Shown piece by piece: positions 31,619 through 39,243 of a stretch of 64,000 nucleotides of DNA (position 1 is its first letter; each line of letters starts with the position of its first letter). The position numbers were made by a program, and so were the translations under genes. The notes under the pieces are model-generated. The model saw only the letters and a program-made list of their open reading frames with translations, was not told where the DNA came from and did not search any database. The stretch covers positions 62,001-126,000 of the forward strand of contig NZ_JAGQBB010000005.1 of the NCBI RefSeq assembly GCF_024345415.1, given 5' to 3'. The DNA comes from Synechococcus sp. Tobar12-5m-g. Its GTDB lineage: Bacteria; Cyanobacteriota; Cyanobacteriia; PCC-6307; Cyanobiaceae.

Positions 31619-32734
31619 ATGCCGCACAACCGAAACGCCAACCCAGAACGGCTGTCGATCGTCCTCCCGACCTACAACGAGAGGGAGAACATCGTCAGGA
31701 TTGTGGAGGACCTCCTCCCACTCCAGCAGCACTTTGTTCTCGAGATCCTATTCGTCGACGATGATTCGGCCGATGGAACAGCTGATCTGATCAAGGAACT
31801 GGCGCACCGGCAAGCAGCGGTGCGCCTGATCCGCAGGGTGGGACGGGCAGGCCTGGCCAGTGCCATCAAGGAAGGGATTCTCGATGCCACCGGCGATGTG
31901 GTCGTGGTGATGGACTGCGATGGCCAGCATGAACCGGCGGCGGTTGAAGCCGCTGTCAGGGCTCTTGTCGAATCCGGCGACGATCTGGTGGTGGGCAGTC
32001 GCTTTCACGCCGATGCCGCCATCCATGGGCTGAGCCCGATGCGCACCCGTAACTCCAACTGGGCGAACACGATCGCCCGCTTCAGCTTGCCCGGCTATCG
32101 GCGACTCACTGATTTCATGAGCGGCTTCTTCGCCCTCAGACCGGAGCCAACCTTGCCGTTCGTGCGGCGGGTGGACGTGAACGGGTTCAAGTTTCTCTAT
32201 GAGCTGCTCTCGATTAGCCAAGGGCGGTTGCAGGTCAGCGAGATTCCGCTGTGCTTCAAGGCCCGCATCGCCGGTTCTTCAAAGCTGGACCTGGCCATCG
32301 TCTGGGATCTGGGGGTCTCGATGCTGCACACGCTGCTGCTGCGATCGATCCCTCGCCGTGCGATCAGTTTCGCTCTGGTGGGCTTCAGTGGGGTGGCGGT
32401 CCAGTTGCTCGTGGTTCAGTTCCTGATGGCAGGACTGCAATTTCCGTTTGAGCAGGCTCTGCCCATGGCGGTGGTGGCTGCAGCCACGTCGAACTATCTG
32501 ATCAACAACGCTCTAACGTTCCGTTTCCAGCGACAGCAGGGACTGGCCCTGCTGCAGGGTTTGCTGAAGTTCCTGCTGGTTGCCTCCTTGCCGGTGCTGG
32601 CCAACGTGGGCGTGGCCTCCTCCTTCTACAGCCTCGTGTCCCGAAACACGTTCTGGGCCCAGCTGGCAGGCATTCTGGTGGTGTTCGTCTGGAACTACGC
32701 CGCCTCATCCCGATTTGTTTGGAACACGCCCTGA
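31619..32734 (+). CDS. GtrB-GtrA fusion: polyprenyl-phosphate glycosyltransferase with flippase domain
   Basis: 371 residues. Residues 12-235 are a GT2/DPM1-type domain: VLPTYNERENI, the metal-binding VDDDSADGT and VVVMDCDGQHEP (Asp99, Asp101), and FMSGFFALRP. It would load a sugar, probably glucose, onto undecaprenyl phosphate. Residues 248-370 are a four-helix GtrA domain (ISFALVGFSGVAVQLLVVQF, NYLINNALTFRF, FVWNYAASSRFVW), thought to flip the lipid-sugar. ATG 31619 gives a normal GT2 N-terminus. Its end overlaps the convergent GtrII-like gene by 30 bases; together they could modify surface polysaccharide. Confidence 0.88.
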   Translation: MPHNRNANPERLSIVLPTYNERENIVRIVEDLLPLQQHFVLEILFVDDDSADGTADLIKELAHRQAAVRLIRRVGRAGLASAIKEGILDATGDVVVVMDCDGQHEPAAVEAAVRALVESGDDLVVGSRFHADAAIHGLSPMRTRNSNWANTIARFSLPGYRRLTDFMSGFFALRPEPTLPFVRRVDVNGFKFLYELLSISQGRLQVSEIPLCFKARIAGSSKLDLAIVWDLGVSMLHTLLLRSIPRRAISFALVGFSGVAVQLLVVQFLMAGLQFPFEQALPMAVVAAATSNYLINNALTFRFQRQQGLALLQGLLKFLLVASLPVLANVGVASSFYSLVSRNTFWAQLAGILVVFVWNYAASSRFVWNTP

Positions 32735-34324
32735 GCGGGGTTCCTTCACCGCTCTTCGGTCTTCGGTTGACCAGGTCACCGGCACATCCGGCCCGTAGCT
32801 CTGCAGAGTGACAATCACGGTCTTCCCGTCGAGAAAAACCGAGCCTGCCGAAGGCCAGGGCTTGACATTCTTTGAGACCGCTCGAAGGACGGCGCTCTTC
32901 CGTTCTTCAGTGGTGGGTTGCCGGAACTGCTCGTTGCCCAAGAAAAAATTCAGGATCTCGGTCTGGCGAAAGAGGGCGAAAGCCTCTTTGTTCATTCTAG
33001 GGGCGTCTGTTGTGGGTGGCCAGCGCACAAAGTCCGCAAATTGAAAGGGTGGGTAGCGTCCGATGACCACAAGAGCTGTCCGGTCTTTCGTCGGCAAGCC
33101 CAGTAAGGGCTCAACCCTAACCAGGATCCGATTGATCATGTTGAGTTCATAGGTAGTCTTGAGTTGGGCGGCATTGGAGGCCTGGGTGCCGAAGACCAGG
33201 AAGAACCAAAGCAGCAACCAGGCCAACGGCAGAGCTGCCCAGCGAAGCGCTTGTGGCTGCAGTGCAAGCCCCAGAAGGAAAAAGAGCGCGTAACCGTAGG
33301 CAGCGTAGAACCTGCCTGCATCAGAGGGAGTTAAACTGTTGACGATATTGGAACCATTCACCGCCACCGGAACCAAAAGAACCGCGGCGAAAAGGGCTAA
33401 ATGAGCAGATTGATCCCTGCCCGACCTGGCCAGCAGAGCGATCAAACCCAGGGCAACAAGAATCAGGGGAATCAGGCCGAGCACTCCTCCCTTGGGGACA
33501 CCGCCCACACCGGAGGCTAGATAGTCAAAGAATTTTGAGTAAGATACACTTATTTGTCCAATCGCCTCACCCATGCCGTTGACATGGGTACTTTGCGCGA
33601 TCGGATCTGTGACCACGACCTTCGAGACTAGCCAGAACAGCACAGCCGACAGCAGTAAGGGAGCCGGGGTGAGTAGAACCTCACGCCGGACCGCATGAAC
33701 CTTTAACATGAGGGCCAGATTAAATAGCGTGAAGACACTGACCAAAGCAATCTTCGGAGCATAGGTTGATAAGGCCAAAAAGTAGAAGGTGGAGGTGCCC
33801 AGAATTCGCGTTGAGTCATGCCTGCTGCGCACCCACACCAGCGAGCCCAGAATCACAAACGTATCGCCAATCACGAAGGAAATGTGGTCAGCGGCAAACG
33901 AGTAATAGTCAAGAAAAGCGGGATAAAGGCATATAATTCCAGCCAGCAGGAAGACATATGACTTGCCCTGCAGCCCCACCAACCTGGCAAAAAGAATGCC
34001 ATTCAATGCCTGAAGCATCGCCGCACCGATCATCTGCACGGACTGGACTCCGCTGCCGCCCTGAGCCAGGATGATCAGATCGGCCAGCCATCGGCCTTCA
34101 CTTGATGTCTTGAAGGTTGGATACTCTCCATAGAGCATGGTATTGGGAAAGGTATGGTCCGTGAACGTCATCGCTGTGAAGAAGTAGCTGTAGGCCACGA
34201 ACTGCAGCAGAAGCAGCGCTATGAAGACGAGGCGATAGCGATCGGCCCCTGCGATGAGGCTCTGAAGCAAGGTCCCCACAGTTGTTTTGGTATCGAAAAG
34301 TCTTGTCGTCCATGTCCTCTTCAT
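32705..34324 (-). CDS. GtrII-type glucosyltransferase-like membrane protein
   Basis: 539 residues with roughly ten hydrophobic segments and a soluble C-terminal 130-residue tail. The first loop (FTDHTFPNTMLYGEYPTFKT then SEGRWLADLIIL) and FAADHISFVIGDTFVILG fit GtrII-type transferases, which add the glucose from undecaprenyl-phosphate-glucose to O-antigen on the outer face. ATG 34324 is chosen because GGAG sits 7 bases upstream; ATG 34330 and 34390 are in frame. The gene is visibly richer in A+T than its neighbours (one line, 33541-33600, has 29 G+C of 60), suggesting acquisition. Confidence 0.72.
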   Translation of the reverse strand: MKRTWTTRLFDTKTTVGTLLQSLIAGADRYRLVFIALLLLQFVAYSYFFTAMTFTDHTFPNTMLYGEYPTFKTSSEGRWLADLIILAQGGSGVQSVQMIGAAMLQALNGILFARLVGLQGKSYVFLLAGIICLYPAFLDYYSFAADHISFVIGDTFVILGSLVWVRSRHDSTRILGTSTFYFLALSTYAPKIALVSVFTLFNLALMLKVHAVRREVLLTPAPLLLSAVLFWLVSKVVVTDPIAQSTHVNGMGEAIGQISVSYSKFFDYLASGVGGVPKGGVLGLIPLILVALGLIALLARSGRDQSAHLALFAAVLLVPVAVNGSNIVNSLTPSDAGRFYAAYGYALFFLLGLALQPQALRWAALPLAWLLLWFFLVFGTQASNAAQLKTTYELNMINRILVRVEPLLGLPTKDRTALVVIGRYPPFQFADFVRWPPTTDAPRMNKEAFALFRQTEILNFFLGNEQFRQPTTEERKSAVLRAVSKNVKPWPSAGSVFLDGKTVIVTLQSYGPDVPVTWSTEDRRAVKEPRSGRVPNKSG

Positions 34325-34522
34325 CACCATGCTCCACCACGCGACGCGGTTCGATTGTCCTTGTGGCCTTCCCGGTGTTGCCAATGGCAACCGAAGCTGT
34401 TCACAATTAGGTGTAATGGGGCTCCGGATGACGGCAGTAAACTCAGGGTTGCTTCAAAGTGCGTCACAGGCGCTCTGGCCTGAGCTGCCTGCATCGGGTT
34501 TGGTCGGTGGAATCGCCCCCTT
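34325..34522. other. gap between the GtrII gene and IS debris
   Basis: No gene seen. A CAGGGTTGCTTCAAA-type sequence near 34446 could be the left terminal repeat of the ISAs1-type fragment that starts at 34523, but no matching right end is visible. Confidence 0.3.
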
Positions 34523-34689
34523 GTGCCAGAAGCCACCACTGCTGCAACCGATCTTGATCTGATCAGCTTCCTGCAGGCAATCCCGGACTCACGCATGCGG
34601 CGCGGGATCCGCATTCCTGCCTGGTACCTATTGCTGGTAGCGGTGCTGGGAATCCTGAGCGGCAGCAAGAGCTTGCGGGATCTTGAGCG
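34523..34689 (+). pseudogene. ISAs1-family transposase, N-terminal fragment
   Basis: About 56 residues resemble the start of ISAs1-type transposases (DDE_Tnp_1-associated domain): LISFLQAIPDSRMRRGIRIP, YLLLVAVLGILSGSKSLRDLERY. The homology stops abruptly at 34690, where a 24-base hairpin repeat begins and the IS5-type remnant follows on the opposite strand. The catalytic DDE domain is missing from the window. Confidence 0.7.
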
Positions 34690-34713
34690 CTACTCCTGCG
34701 GAGAAGGCTGCGC
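34690..34713 (-). repeat. 24-base hairpin repeat, copy A (IS junction)
   Basis: Minus strand core CTTCTCC-GCA-GGAGTAG with flanking GCGCAGC. CTCC/GGAG forms a 4-bp stem with a GNA triloop. It lies exactly at the junction between the truncated ISAs1-type and IS5-type sequences, and its TAG ends the IS5 reading frame. It differs from copy B at two of 24 positions. Confidence 0.85.
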
Positions 34714-35063
34714 CAAGAGGATGTTGCTCAGGCGGATCAGGTTGTAGGCGATCACGTGCAGGCCAAACACGGCGCTGACGTTGTCCCGGCCCCGCAGCTT
34801 GAACTGGCGCAGGCCGCCGAATGCCTTGATCCAGCCAAAGATTTTTTCGATGCCCCGGCGGGCATTGATCGATTTGGCGTAGCCCTCATGCCGGGCGGTG
34901 CGGCCATCAATGGCTGAGCCACCGCTGCGGGCCGTGTTCAGGGCCACGTCGGGCGTGACACCGATCCGCCGCATCTCAGCGACAAATCCTTTGGTGTCGT
35001 CGTTCTTGTCTGCGCCGACGGTCTTCTGGTGGGCACCGGCGAGGTGAGGTCTGCTGCCATCTC

Positions 35064-35087
35064 CTACTCCTGCGGAGAAGACTGCGT
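35064..35087 (-). repeat. 24-base hairpin repeat, copy B
   Basis: Removing exactly these 24 bases restores the expected transposase reading GAT GCC ACC AAG | GAG ATG GCA (DATK-EMA). The repeat adds the codons ACG CAG TCT TCT CCG CAG GAG TAG, so it keeps frame but brings a stop. Confidence 0.88.
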
Positions 35088-35227
35088 CTTGGTGGCATCC
35101 CGCTCACCGGTGCCCGTGGCCTGTGTGACGCGGCAATCGACGATCAGGTCATGACGGTTGTCCATCAGCACATGTCCCCGGTAGCTCCGCTGCGCTGGAT
35201 GGGCATTGGATTTGCGGGCCAGCAAGG

Positions 35228-35251
35228 CCACTCCTTCGGAGAAGACTGCGT
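35228..35251 (-). repeat. 24-base hairpin repeat, copy C
   Basis: Differs from copy B at two positions: loop GAA instead of GCA, and TGG instead of TAG at the end. The stem CTCC/GGAG is unchanged. Removing 24 bases restores a TDP-V-ALLARK reading that fits this transposase family, whereas the present frame has eight extra residues. Confidence 0.85.
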
Positions 35252-35556
35252 CAACAGGATCCGTGCTGGAGTGGTGGGTCTCATTGCTGAGCTTGATGCC
35301 GCGAAAGTCGCCCTTGGCCCGCTTCTTTCCCTCTCTGGGTGCACCGAATCCTTCGCCAGGACCTGTGGGCGGAGGCGGAGGATCCTCCTGGCCATCGATC
35401 CGCTTCAAGGAGGCGTGTGACGCCCAGACCTGAAGCACAACGTGCCGTCCACGGAAAAGTGGTCGTCACTGAGCAGCGGTTTGACCTCCGGAGCTCCCTT
35501 CAGCTTCTCCTGGAACAGCCCTATGACGTCGTCAGTGAGGAGCCGATCACGGTTCT

Positions 35557-35592
35557 AGTGGCTCCGCCACGCTCGGCCTGCGGCCTCGGTAA
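35557..35592. repeat. 36-base double-hairpin insert in the IS5 transposase
   Basis: Plus strand AGTGGC-TCC-GCCAC, then CTCGGCC-TGC-GGCC and CTCGGTAA. Two triloop hairpins lie in tandem (GTGGC/GCCAC and GGCC/GGCC). Deleting these 36 bases joins GGTTCT to TTGTGAA and restores the expected HPTTFTKNRDRL reading on the minus strand. It keeps frame but introduces a TAG. It is unrelated in sequence to the 24-base repeat. Confidence 0.8.
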
Positions 35593-35870
35593 TTGTGAAT
35601 GTGGTCGGATGCCAGATCGGATTGTCGGGGCTCAAGCCCACGAACCAGCGGAACAGCAGGTTGTAGTGGAGCTGCTCCAGCAGCAGCTGCTCTGGTGGAA
35701 CCGATGGTCGTCCTTCTGAGGCGTACAGCCTGCAGAAGGTGGGATGGAGCCGATCGAGAGCCTGATCCGCCAACTTGCGAATCCGCCTGAGCGGATGACT
35801 GGTCGGGATCCGCTCCTCGATCGAGACGTTAGGAGAGCAAGAAGCCGCTGTGCTCCTGTTGGCCTCGCAT

Positions 35871-36044
35871 CAACGAATGGGGCTGTTGATCCATTCACGC
35901 AGAGATTGCAGGGTTTTTCAGCAAACTCTTAATGGCGCATAAAGCAGCATCAAATACTACTGAGCACTCCTGGCTGGGGCCCGCCCAGCGGCATCGCTGC
36001 CCATCCTGGGGCCAACATGCCCAGGCCCCAGGAAACGCGCCGCG
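35871..36044. other. gap right of the IS5 remnant
   Basis: No gene seen. The first 60 bases probably contain the IS right end (AGGGTTTTTCAGCAAACTCTT at about 35909-35931); beyond it lies unassigned sequence leading to the transporter gene. Confidence 0.4.
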
Positions 36045-37433
36045 ATGGCCGAGTCGATCGATCTACTGGCGCTGCCGGCGGGCCTGCGGCGGCGAACACT
36101 GCTTGCCTACGGGATCGGCGACGCCGGCACCGGCATGGCTGCGGCGCTGATCGGCTTCTACCTGTTCGTGTTTTACACCCAGATCGCCGGCCTGCCCCCC
36201 TGGCTGGCTGGCCTGGTGCTGATGGTCGGCCGGGCCTGGGATGCGGTGAGCGACCAGCTGCTGGGCTGGCTGAGCGATCGGACCCGCAGCCGCCTGGGGC
36301 CACGGCTTCCCTGGATGATCGGCAGTGCGTTGCCGCTCGGGGTGAGCATGGCGCTGATGTGGTGGTTCCCGCCGGGGAGCGGCGAACTGCTGCGCTTTGG
36401 CTGGTTCGTGCTGATCTCGGTGGTGTTCATGGCCGCCTATACTGGCGTGAACCTGCCCTACTGCGCCCTCGCCACCGAGCTCACCGAAGACACCCAGCTG
36501 CGCACAAGCCTCAACGCGGCCCGCTTCACCGGCTCGATCCTCAGCAGCCTGGTGGGCCTGCTGCTCGGGGCCCTGCTGGTCGGCCATGGTGCCCCCGGGT
36601 TCCTTTGGATGGGGGTGGCCGGCGGCGCGGTGGCGATCGTGGGCACCCTGCTGTGCTGCTGGGGGCTGGCGCCGGCCGCCCGGGTGAGTCGCCGGCCATC
36701 GGGGCTGCCCGAGCCGATCACCGCCCAGCTGCGCCGGATTCGCCGCAATGGCCGTTTTCTGCGGGTGGTGGGCTTGTATCTGCTCCTGTGGGGTGCCCTG
36801 CAGCTGATGCAGCCGGTGTCGCTGCTCTACCTCTCCGAGGTGATGCACGTGCCGATGGACTGGAGCACCTGGATGCTGATCCCCTTCCAGCTCAGCGCCA
36901 TGGCTGGCCTGCAGCTCTGGAGCCGGCTGGCGGCCCGCCGTGGCCGCTTGTGTGCCCTGCTCTGGGGCGGCGGCCTCTGGATCGCCATGGGCGTGCTGGC
37001 CATGGGGCTCGTTCCCCTCGATGCGGCTCTGGCGCCGTTGGCCAGCCTCGCCAACGGCTTCAAGTTCACGCTGCTGATGCTGGTGGTGCTGCTGATGGGC
37101 CTGGGGGCCGCCACCGCCTATCTGCTGCCCTGGTCGCTGCTGCCGGATGCGATCGATGCCGATCCCGAGCGCCCCGCCGGCCTGTTCACCGCCTGGATGG
37201 TACTGACCCAGAAGCTGGGCAGTGCCGTCTCGGTGTTCCTGCTTGGCAGCCTGCTCAGTTGGAGTGGCTTTGTGGCGGGCCGAACCCTGGAGCAACCCCA
37301 GCTGGCGCTGGTGATGATCCGGCTCAGCATCGGCCTGATCCCGGCGGCCCTGGTGCTGCTCGGCCTGCTGGTGATGCGGGGCTGGACGCCGCGGCCAGCC
37401 CTTCCAGGGTTCGCTCCAGGCCCTCGAGAATGA
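36045..37433 (+). CDS. MFS transporter of the GPH (MelB-type) sugar-cation symporter family
   Basis: 462 residues, about 12 membrane helices. The N-terminal LAYGIGDAGTGMAAALIGFY and the loop DRTRSRLGPRLPWM (GPH pattern G-R-R/K-P) are typical of glycoside-pentoside-hexuronide:cation symporters, as is TGVNLPYCALATELTED. Later blocks include DAIDADPERPAGLFTAW. The substrate is unknown. ATG 36045 overlaps no gene; the 3' end overlaps the convergent tetR by 110 bases, with the last 20 residues (proline/arginine rich) outside the helices. Confidence 0.87.
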   Translation: MAESIDLLALPAGLRRRTLLAYGIGDAGTGMAAALIGFYLFVFYTQIAGLPPWLAGLVLMVGRAWDAVSDQLLGWLSDRTRSRLGPRLPWMIGSALPLGVSMALMWWFPPGSGELLRFGWFVLISVVFMAAYTGVNLPYCALATELTEDTQLRTSLNAARFTGSILSSLVGLLLGALLVGHGAPGFLWMGVAGGAVAIVGTLLCCWGLAPAARVSRRPSGLPEPITAQLRRIRRNGRFLRVVGLYLLLWGALQLMQPVSLLYLSEVMHVPMDWSTWMLIPFQLSAMAGLQLWSRLAARRGRLCALLWGGGLWIAMGVLAMGLVPLDAALAPLASLANGFKFTLLMLVVLLMGLGAATAYLLPWSLLPDAIDADPERPAGLFTAWMVLTQKLGSAVSVFLLGSLLSWSGFVAGRTLEQPQLALVMIRLSIGLIPAALVLLGLLVMRGWTPRPALPGFAPGPRE

Positions 37434-38076
37434 TCTCGAACCCAAAGCCGAAGGCATGGAGCCCGTCGTAGCGGCGCTCCATCACCTCGTGGGTGAGCCC
37501 GTTCAGGTGGGGGTAACGATCGGCGGGAAGCTCGGGCAGGTAGGCGGCCGCCATCTGGGCATACTCCTGCGCCTCGATCGGGAAGTTCAACTCCTGCAGG
37601 GTGAACCCGTAGATGTGGCTGTCGATGGCGTTCCAGGCGTGGTCGGCCAGCTCCAGGGTGAACCCCGCCGCCACCAGGCAGCCGAGGGTGGCCTCCACGT
37701 AGCGGAGCATGGCCGGCCCCGTGTTCAGCCGCGAGAGGATGGCCATCGCGGCCCAGGGATGGCGCCCCAGGGCCCGGTGGGCGGAGGTCGCCCGCTCCCG
37801 CAGCGCCGCTTTCCAGTCGCCACCGATCGCCGGTAGGGCGATCTCGCCGACCACGACCTCGACGAGGCCGTCAATGATGGCTTCGCGGTTGGCCACATGG
37901 TTGTAGAGCGACATGGCCTTGACGCCCAGCGCTTCGGCCAGCTTCCGCATCGTGAGCCCCCCGAGTCCCCCCTGGTCGGCGATCTCCAGGGCTGCCGCCA
38001 GCACCCGCTCCCGGCTGAGGGGCAGCCGGGCGATCCTCCCCGGACGGCTCGGCTCCGCCAGGTTCTCCGCCTTCAA
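37324..38076 (-). CDS. TetR/AcrR family transcriptional regulator
   Basis: About 250 residues from the TTG at 38076. The N-terminal helix-turn-helix is GLGGLTMRKLAEALGVKAMSLYNHVANRE, and the C-terminal half resembles the TetR_C ligand domain (LNFPIEAQEYAQMAAAYLPE, RYDGLHAFGFGFEIILEGL). An ATG at 38169 is in frame but lies beyond the palindromic operator and inside the neighbouring gene, so the TTG is preferred. It is divergent from the oxidoreductase gene and probably represses both. The alanine/proline-rich tail runs antisense into the MFS gene. Confidence 0.83.
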   Translation of the reverse strand: MKAENLAEPSRPGRIARLPLSRERVLAAALEIADQGGLGGLTMRKLAEALGVKAMSLYNHVANREAIIDGLVEVVVGEIALPAIGGDWKAALRERATSAHRALGRHPWAAMAILSRLNTGPAMLRYVEATLGCLVAAGFTLELADHAWNAIDSHIYGFTLQELNFPIEAQEYAQMAAAYLPELPADRYPHLNGLTHEVMERRYDGLHAFGFGFEIILEGLERTLEGLAAASSPASPAGRAAPGPPGSGRC

Positions 38077-38101
38077 GCCCAGTCCGCCCGAATGGGTCGA
38101 G

Positions 38102-38133
38102 CTTACGCTGTATGCTTTACTTACGGCGTAAGT
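38102..38133. promoter_or_regulatory. TetR-type operator
   Basis: ACTTAC-GGC-GTAAGT (38119-38133) is a perfect inverted repeat, and a further half site CTTACGC lies at 38102-38108. It sits between the divergent tetR and oxidoreductase starts, where an autoregulating TetR repressor normally binds. Confidence 0.72.
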
Positions 38134-38145
38134 CCGGAATCGACG

Positions 38146-39243
38146 ATGACGGATCAGGGCATGTGGCAAGCGCCAGCAACAAGCAACTGCCAGGCCACCG
38201 ACCCAGACCCTTCCGCCCCCACCATGCGGGCGATCACCCAGGAGATCTACGGCTCATCGGAGGTGCTCTCGATTCAGACCGTTCCGTTGCCCACGATCGG
38301 TGAGCAGGAGCTGCTGATCCGGGTGCGCTCCACCTCCGTCCATGCCGGTGACTGGCATCTGATGCGCGGCAAACCCTTCCTAATAATTCGCCTGATCTAC
38401 GGGGGCCTGCGCAAACCGAAGATCAGGACGCTCGGCTGTGATGTCGCCGGAACCGTGGAGGTCGTCGGCAAGGGGGTCAGCCGGTTCCAGGTGGGCGATG
38501 CGGTGTTCGGTGATCTTTCGGTGTGCGGCTTTGGCGCCTTCGCTGAGTACGCCCGTGCCACCGAAGCAGCCCTGGTCGCCAAGCCCGACGCGATTTCCTT
38601 TGAGGCCGCCGGCACCGTTGCCTGCTCAGGATTGGCCGCCCTGCAGGGCCTGCGCGATCTGGGCCAGCTGCAGGCGGGGCAGAAGGTGTTGATCCACGGG
38701 GCTGCTGGCGGGGTGGGCTCCTTCGCCATGCAGATCGCCAAGGCCTTCGGAGCCGAGGTGACCGGCGCCTGCAGCGCCCACAAGATGGCCATGGTGCGCT
38801 CCATCGGCGCCGACCACGTGATCGACTCGGCCGAGGTGGATTTCACCGCAGGCGTCCCCCGCTATGACCTCATCCTGGACAACGCGGCCTATCGCCCCCT
38901 CGCGGACCTCCTGCCGGCGTTGGCGCCCAAGGGCACCTACGTGCTGGTCGGCGGCTCCATGGCCCGGTTCTTCCAGGTGATGCTCTGGCAGGGGCCCTGG
39001 ATCTCCCGCACCAGCGGTCGCAAGGTGCGGGTTCTGGCCTCGAATCCCAATCCGGCCGATCTGCAGACCCTGGCTGATCTGCTCGTTGCCGGCAAGATCG
39101 TGCCGTTCATCGATCGCCGCTGCCCTCTTGAGGATGTTCCGGAGGCGATGGCGGCGCTTGAGCAGCGGCAGGTTCGGGGGAAGGTGGCCATCGCTGTTGG
39201 TCCTGGCGAGCTTCATAGCGCTCCACCGCGCCCTCGACGTTGA
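38146..39243 (+). CDS. NAD(P)-dependent alcohol dehydrogenase / quinone-oxidoreductase-like MDR protein
   Basis: 365 residues. Zinc-free medium-chain reductase: SVHAGDWHLMRGKPF, GCDVAGTVEVVGKGVSRFQVGD, the catalytic-region AAGTVACSGLAALQGL and the nucleotide-binding VLIHGAAGGVGSFAMQIAK. No Cys/His zinc set is present. ATG 38146 has GGAA 6 bases upstream; ATG 38224 would remove a non-conserved 26-residue extension. Regulation by the divergent TetR is very likely; the substrate is unknown. The end overlaps sulP by 137 bases. Confidence 0.88.
   Translation: MTDQGMWQAPATSNCQATDPDPSAPTMRAITQEIYGSSEVLSIQTVPLPTIGEQELLIRVRSTSVHAGDWHLMRGKPFLIIRLIYGGLRKPKIRTLGCDVAGTVEVVGKGVSRFQVGDAVFGDLSVCGFGAFAEYARATEAALVAKPDAISFEAAGTVACSGLAALQGLRDLGQLQAGQKVLIHGAAGGVGSFAMQIAKAFGAEVTGACSAHKMAMVRSIGADHVIDSAEVDFTAGVPRYDLILDNAAYRPLADLLPALAPKGTYVLVGGSMARFFQVMLWQGPWISRTSGRKVRVLASNPNPADLQTLADLLVAGKIVPFIDRRCPLEDVPEAMAALEQRQVRGKVAIAVGPGELHSAPPRPRR

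Larger units (their letters stand above)
34714..35870 (-). pseudogene. IS5-family transposase, multiply broken
   Basis: Reading down from ATG 35870 the pieces form one IS5-type transposase: MRGQQEHSGFLLS, then ADQALDRLHPTFCRLYASEG, RWFVGLSPDNPIWHPTTF, WASHASLKRIDGQED, SYRGHVLMDNRHDLIVDCRV, and the C-terminal ARRGIEKIFGWIKAFGGLRQ. Damage seen: a +1 frameshift after residue 13, loss of about 17 codons between PEQLLL and EQLHYN, a 36-base insert with a TAG, two 24-base inserts (one bringing a TAG), a frameshift near 35045, and a missing 3' end. GGGTTTTTCAGCAAACTC at about 35910-35928 may be its right terminal repeat. Confidence 0.85.

Noticed and set aside
34690-35251. CRISPR-like interpretation of the 24-base repeats
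   Set aside because: Spacing is irregular (350 and 140 bases), the repeats lie within a transposase, and no Cas gene is in the window.
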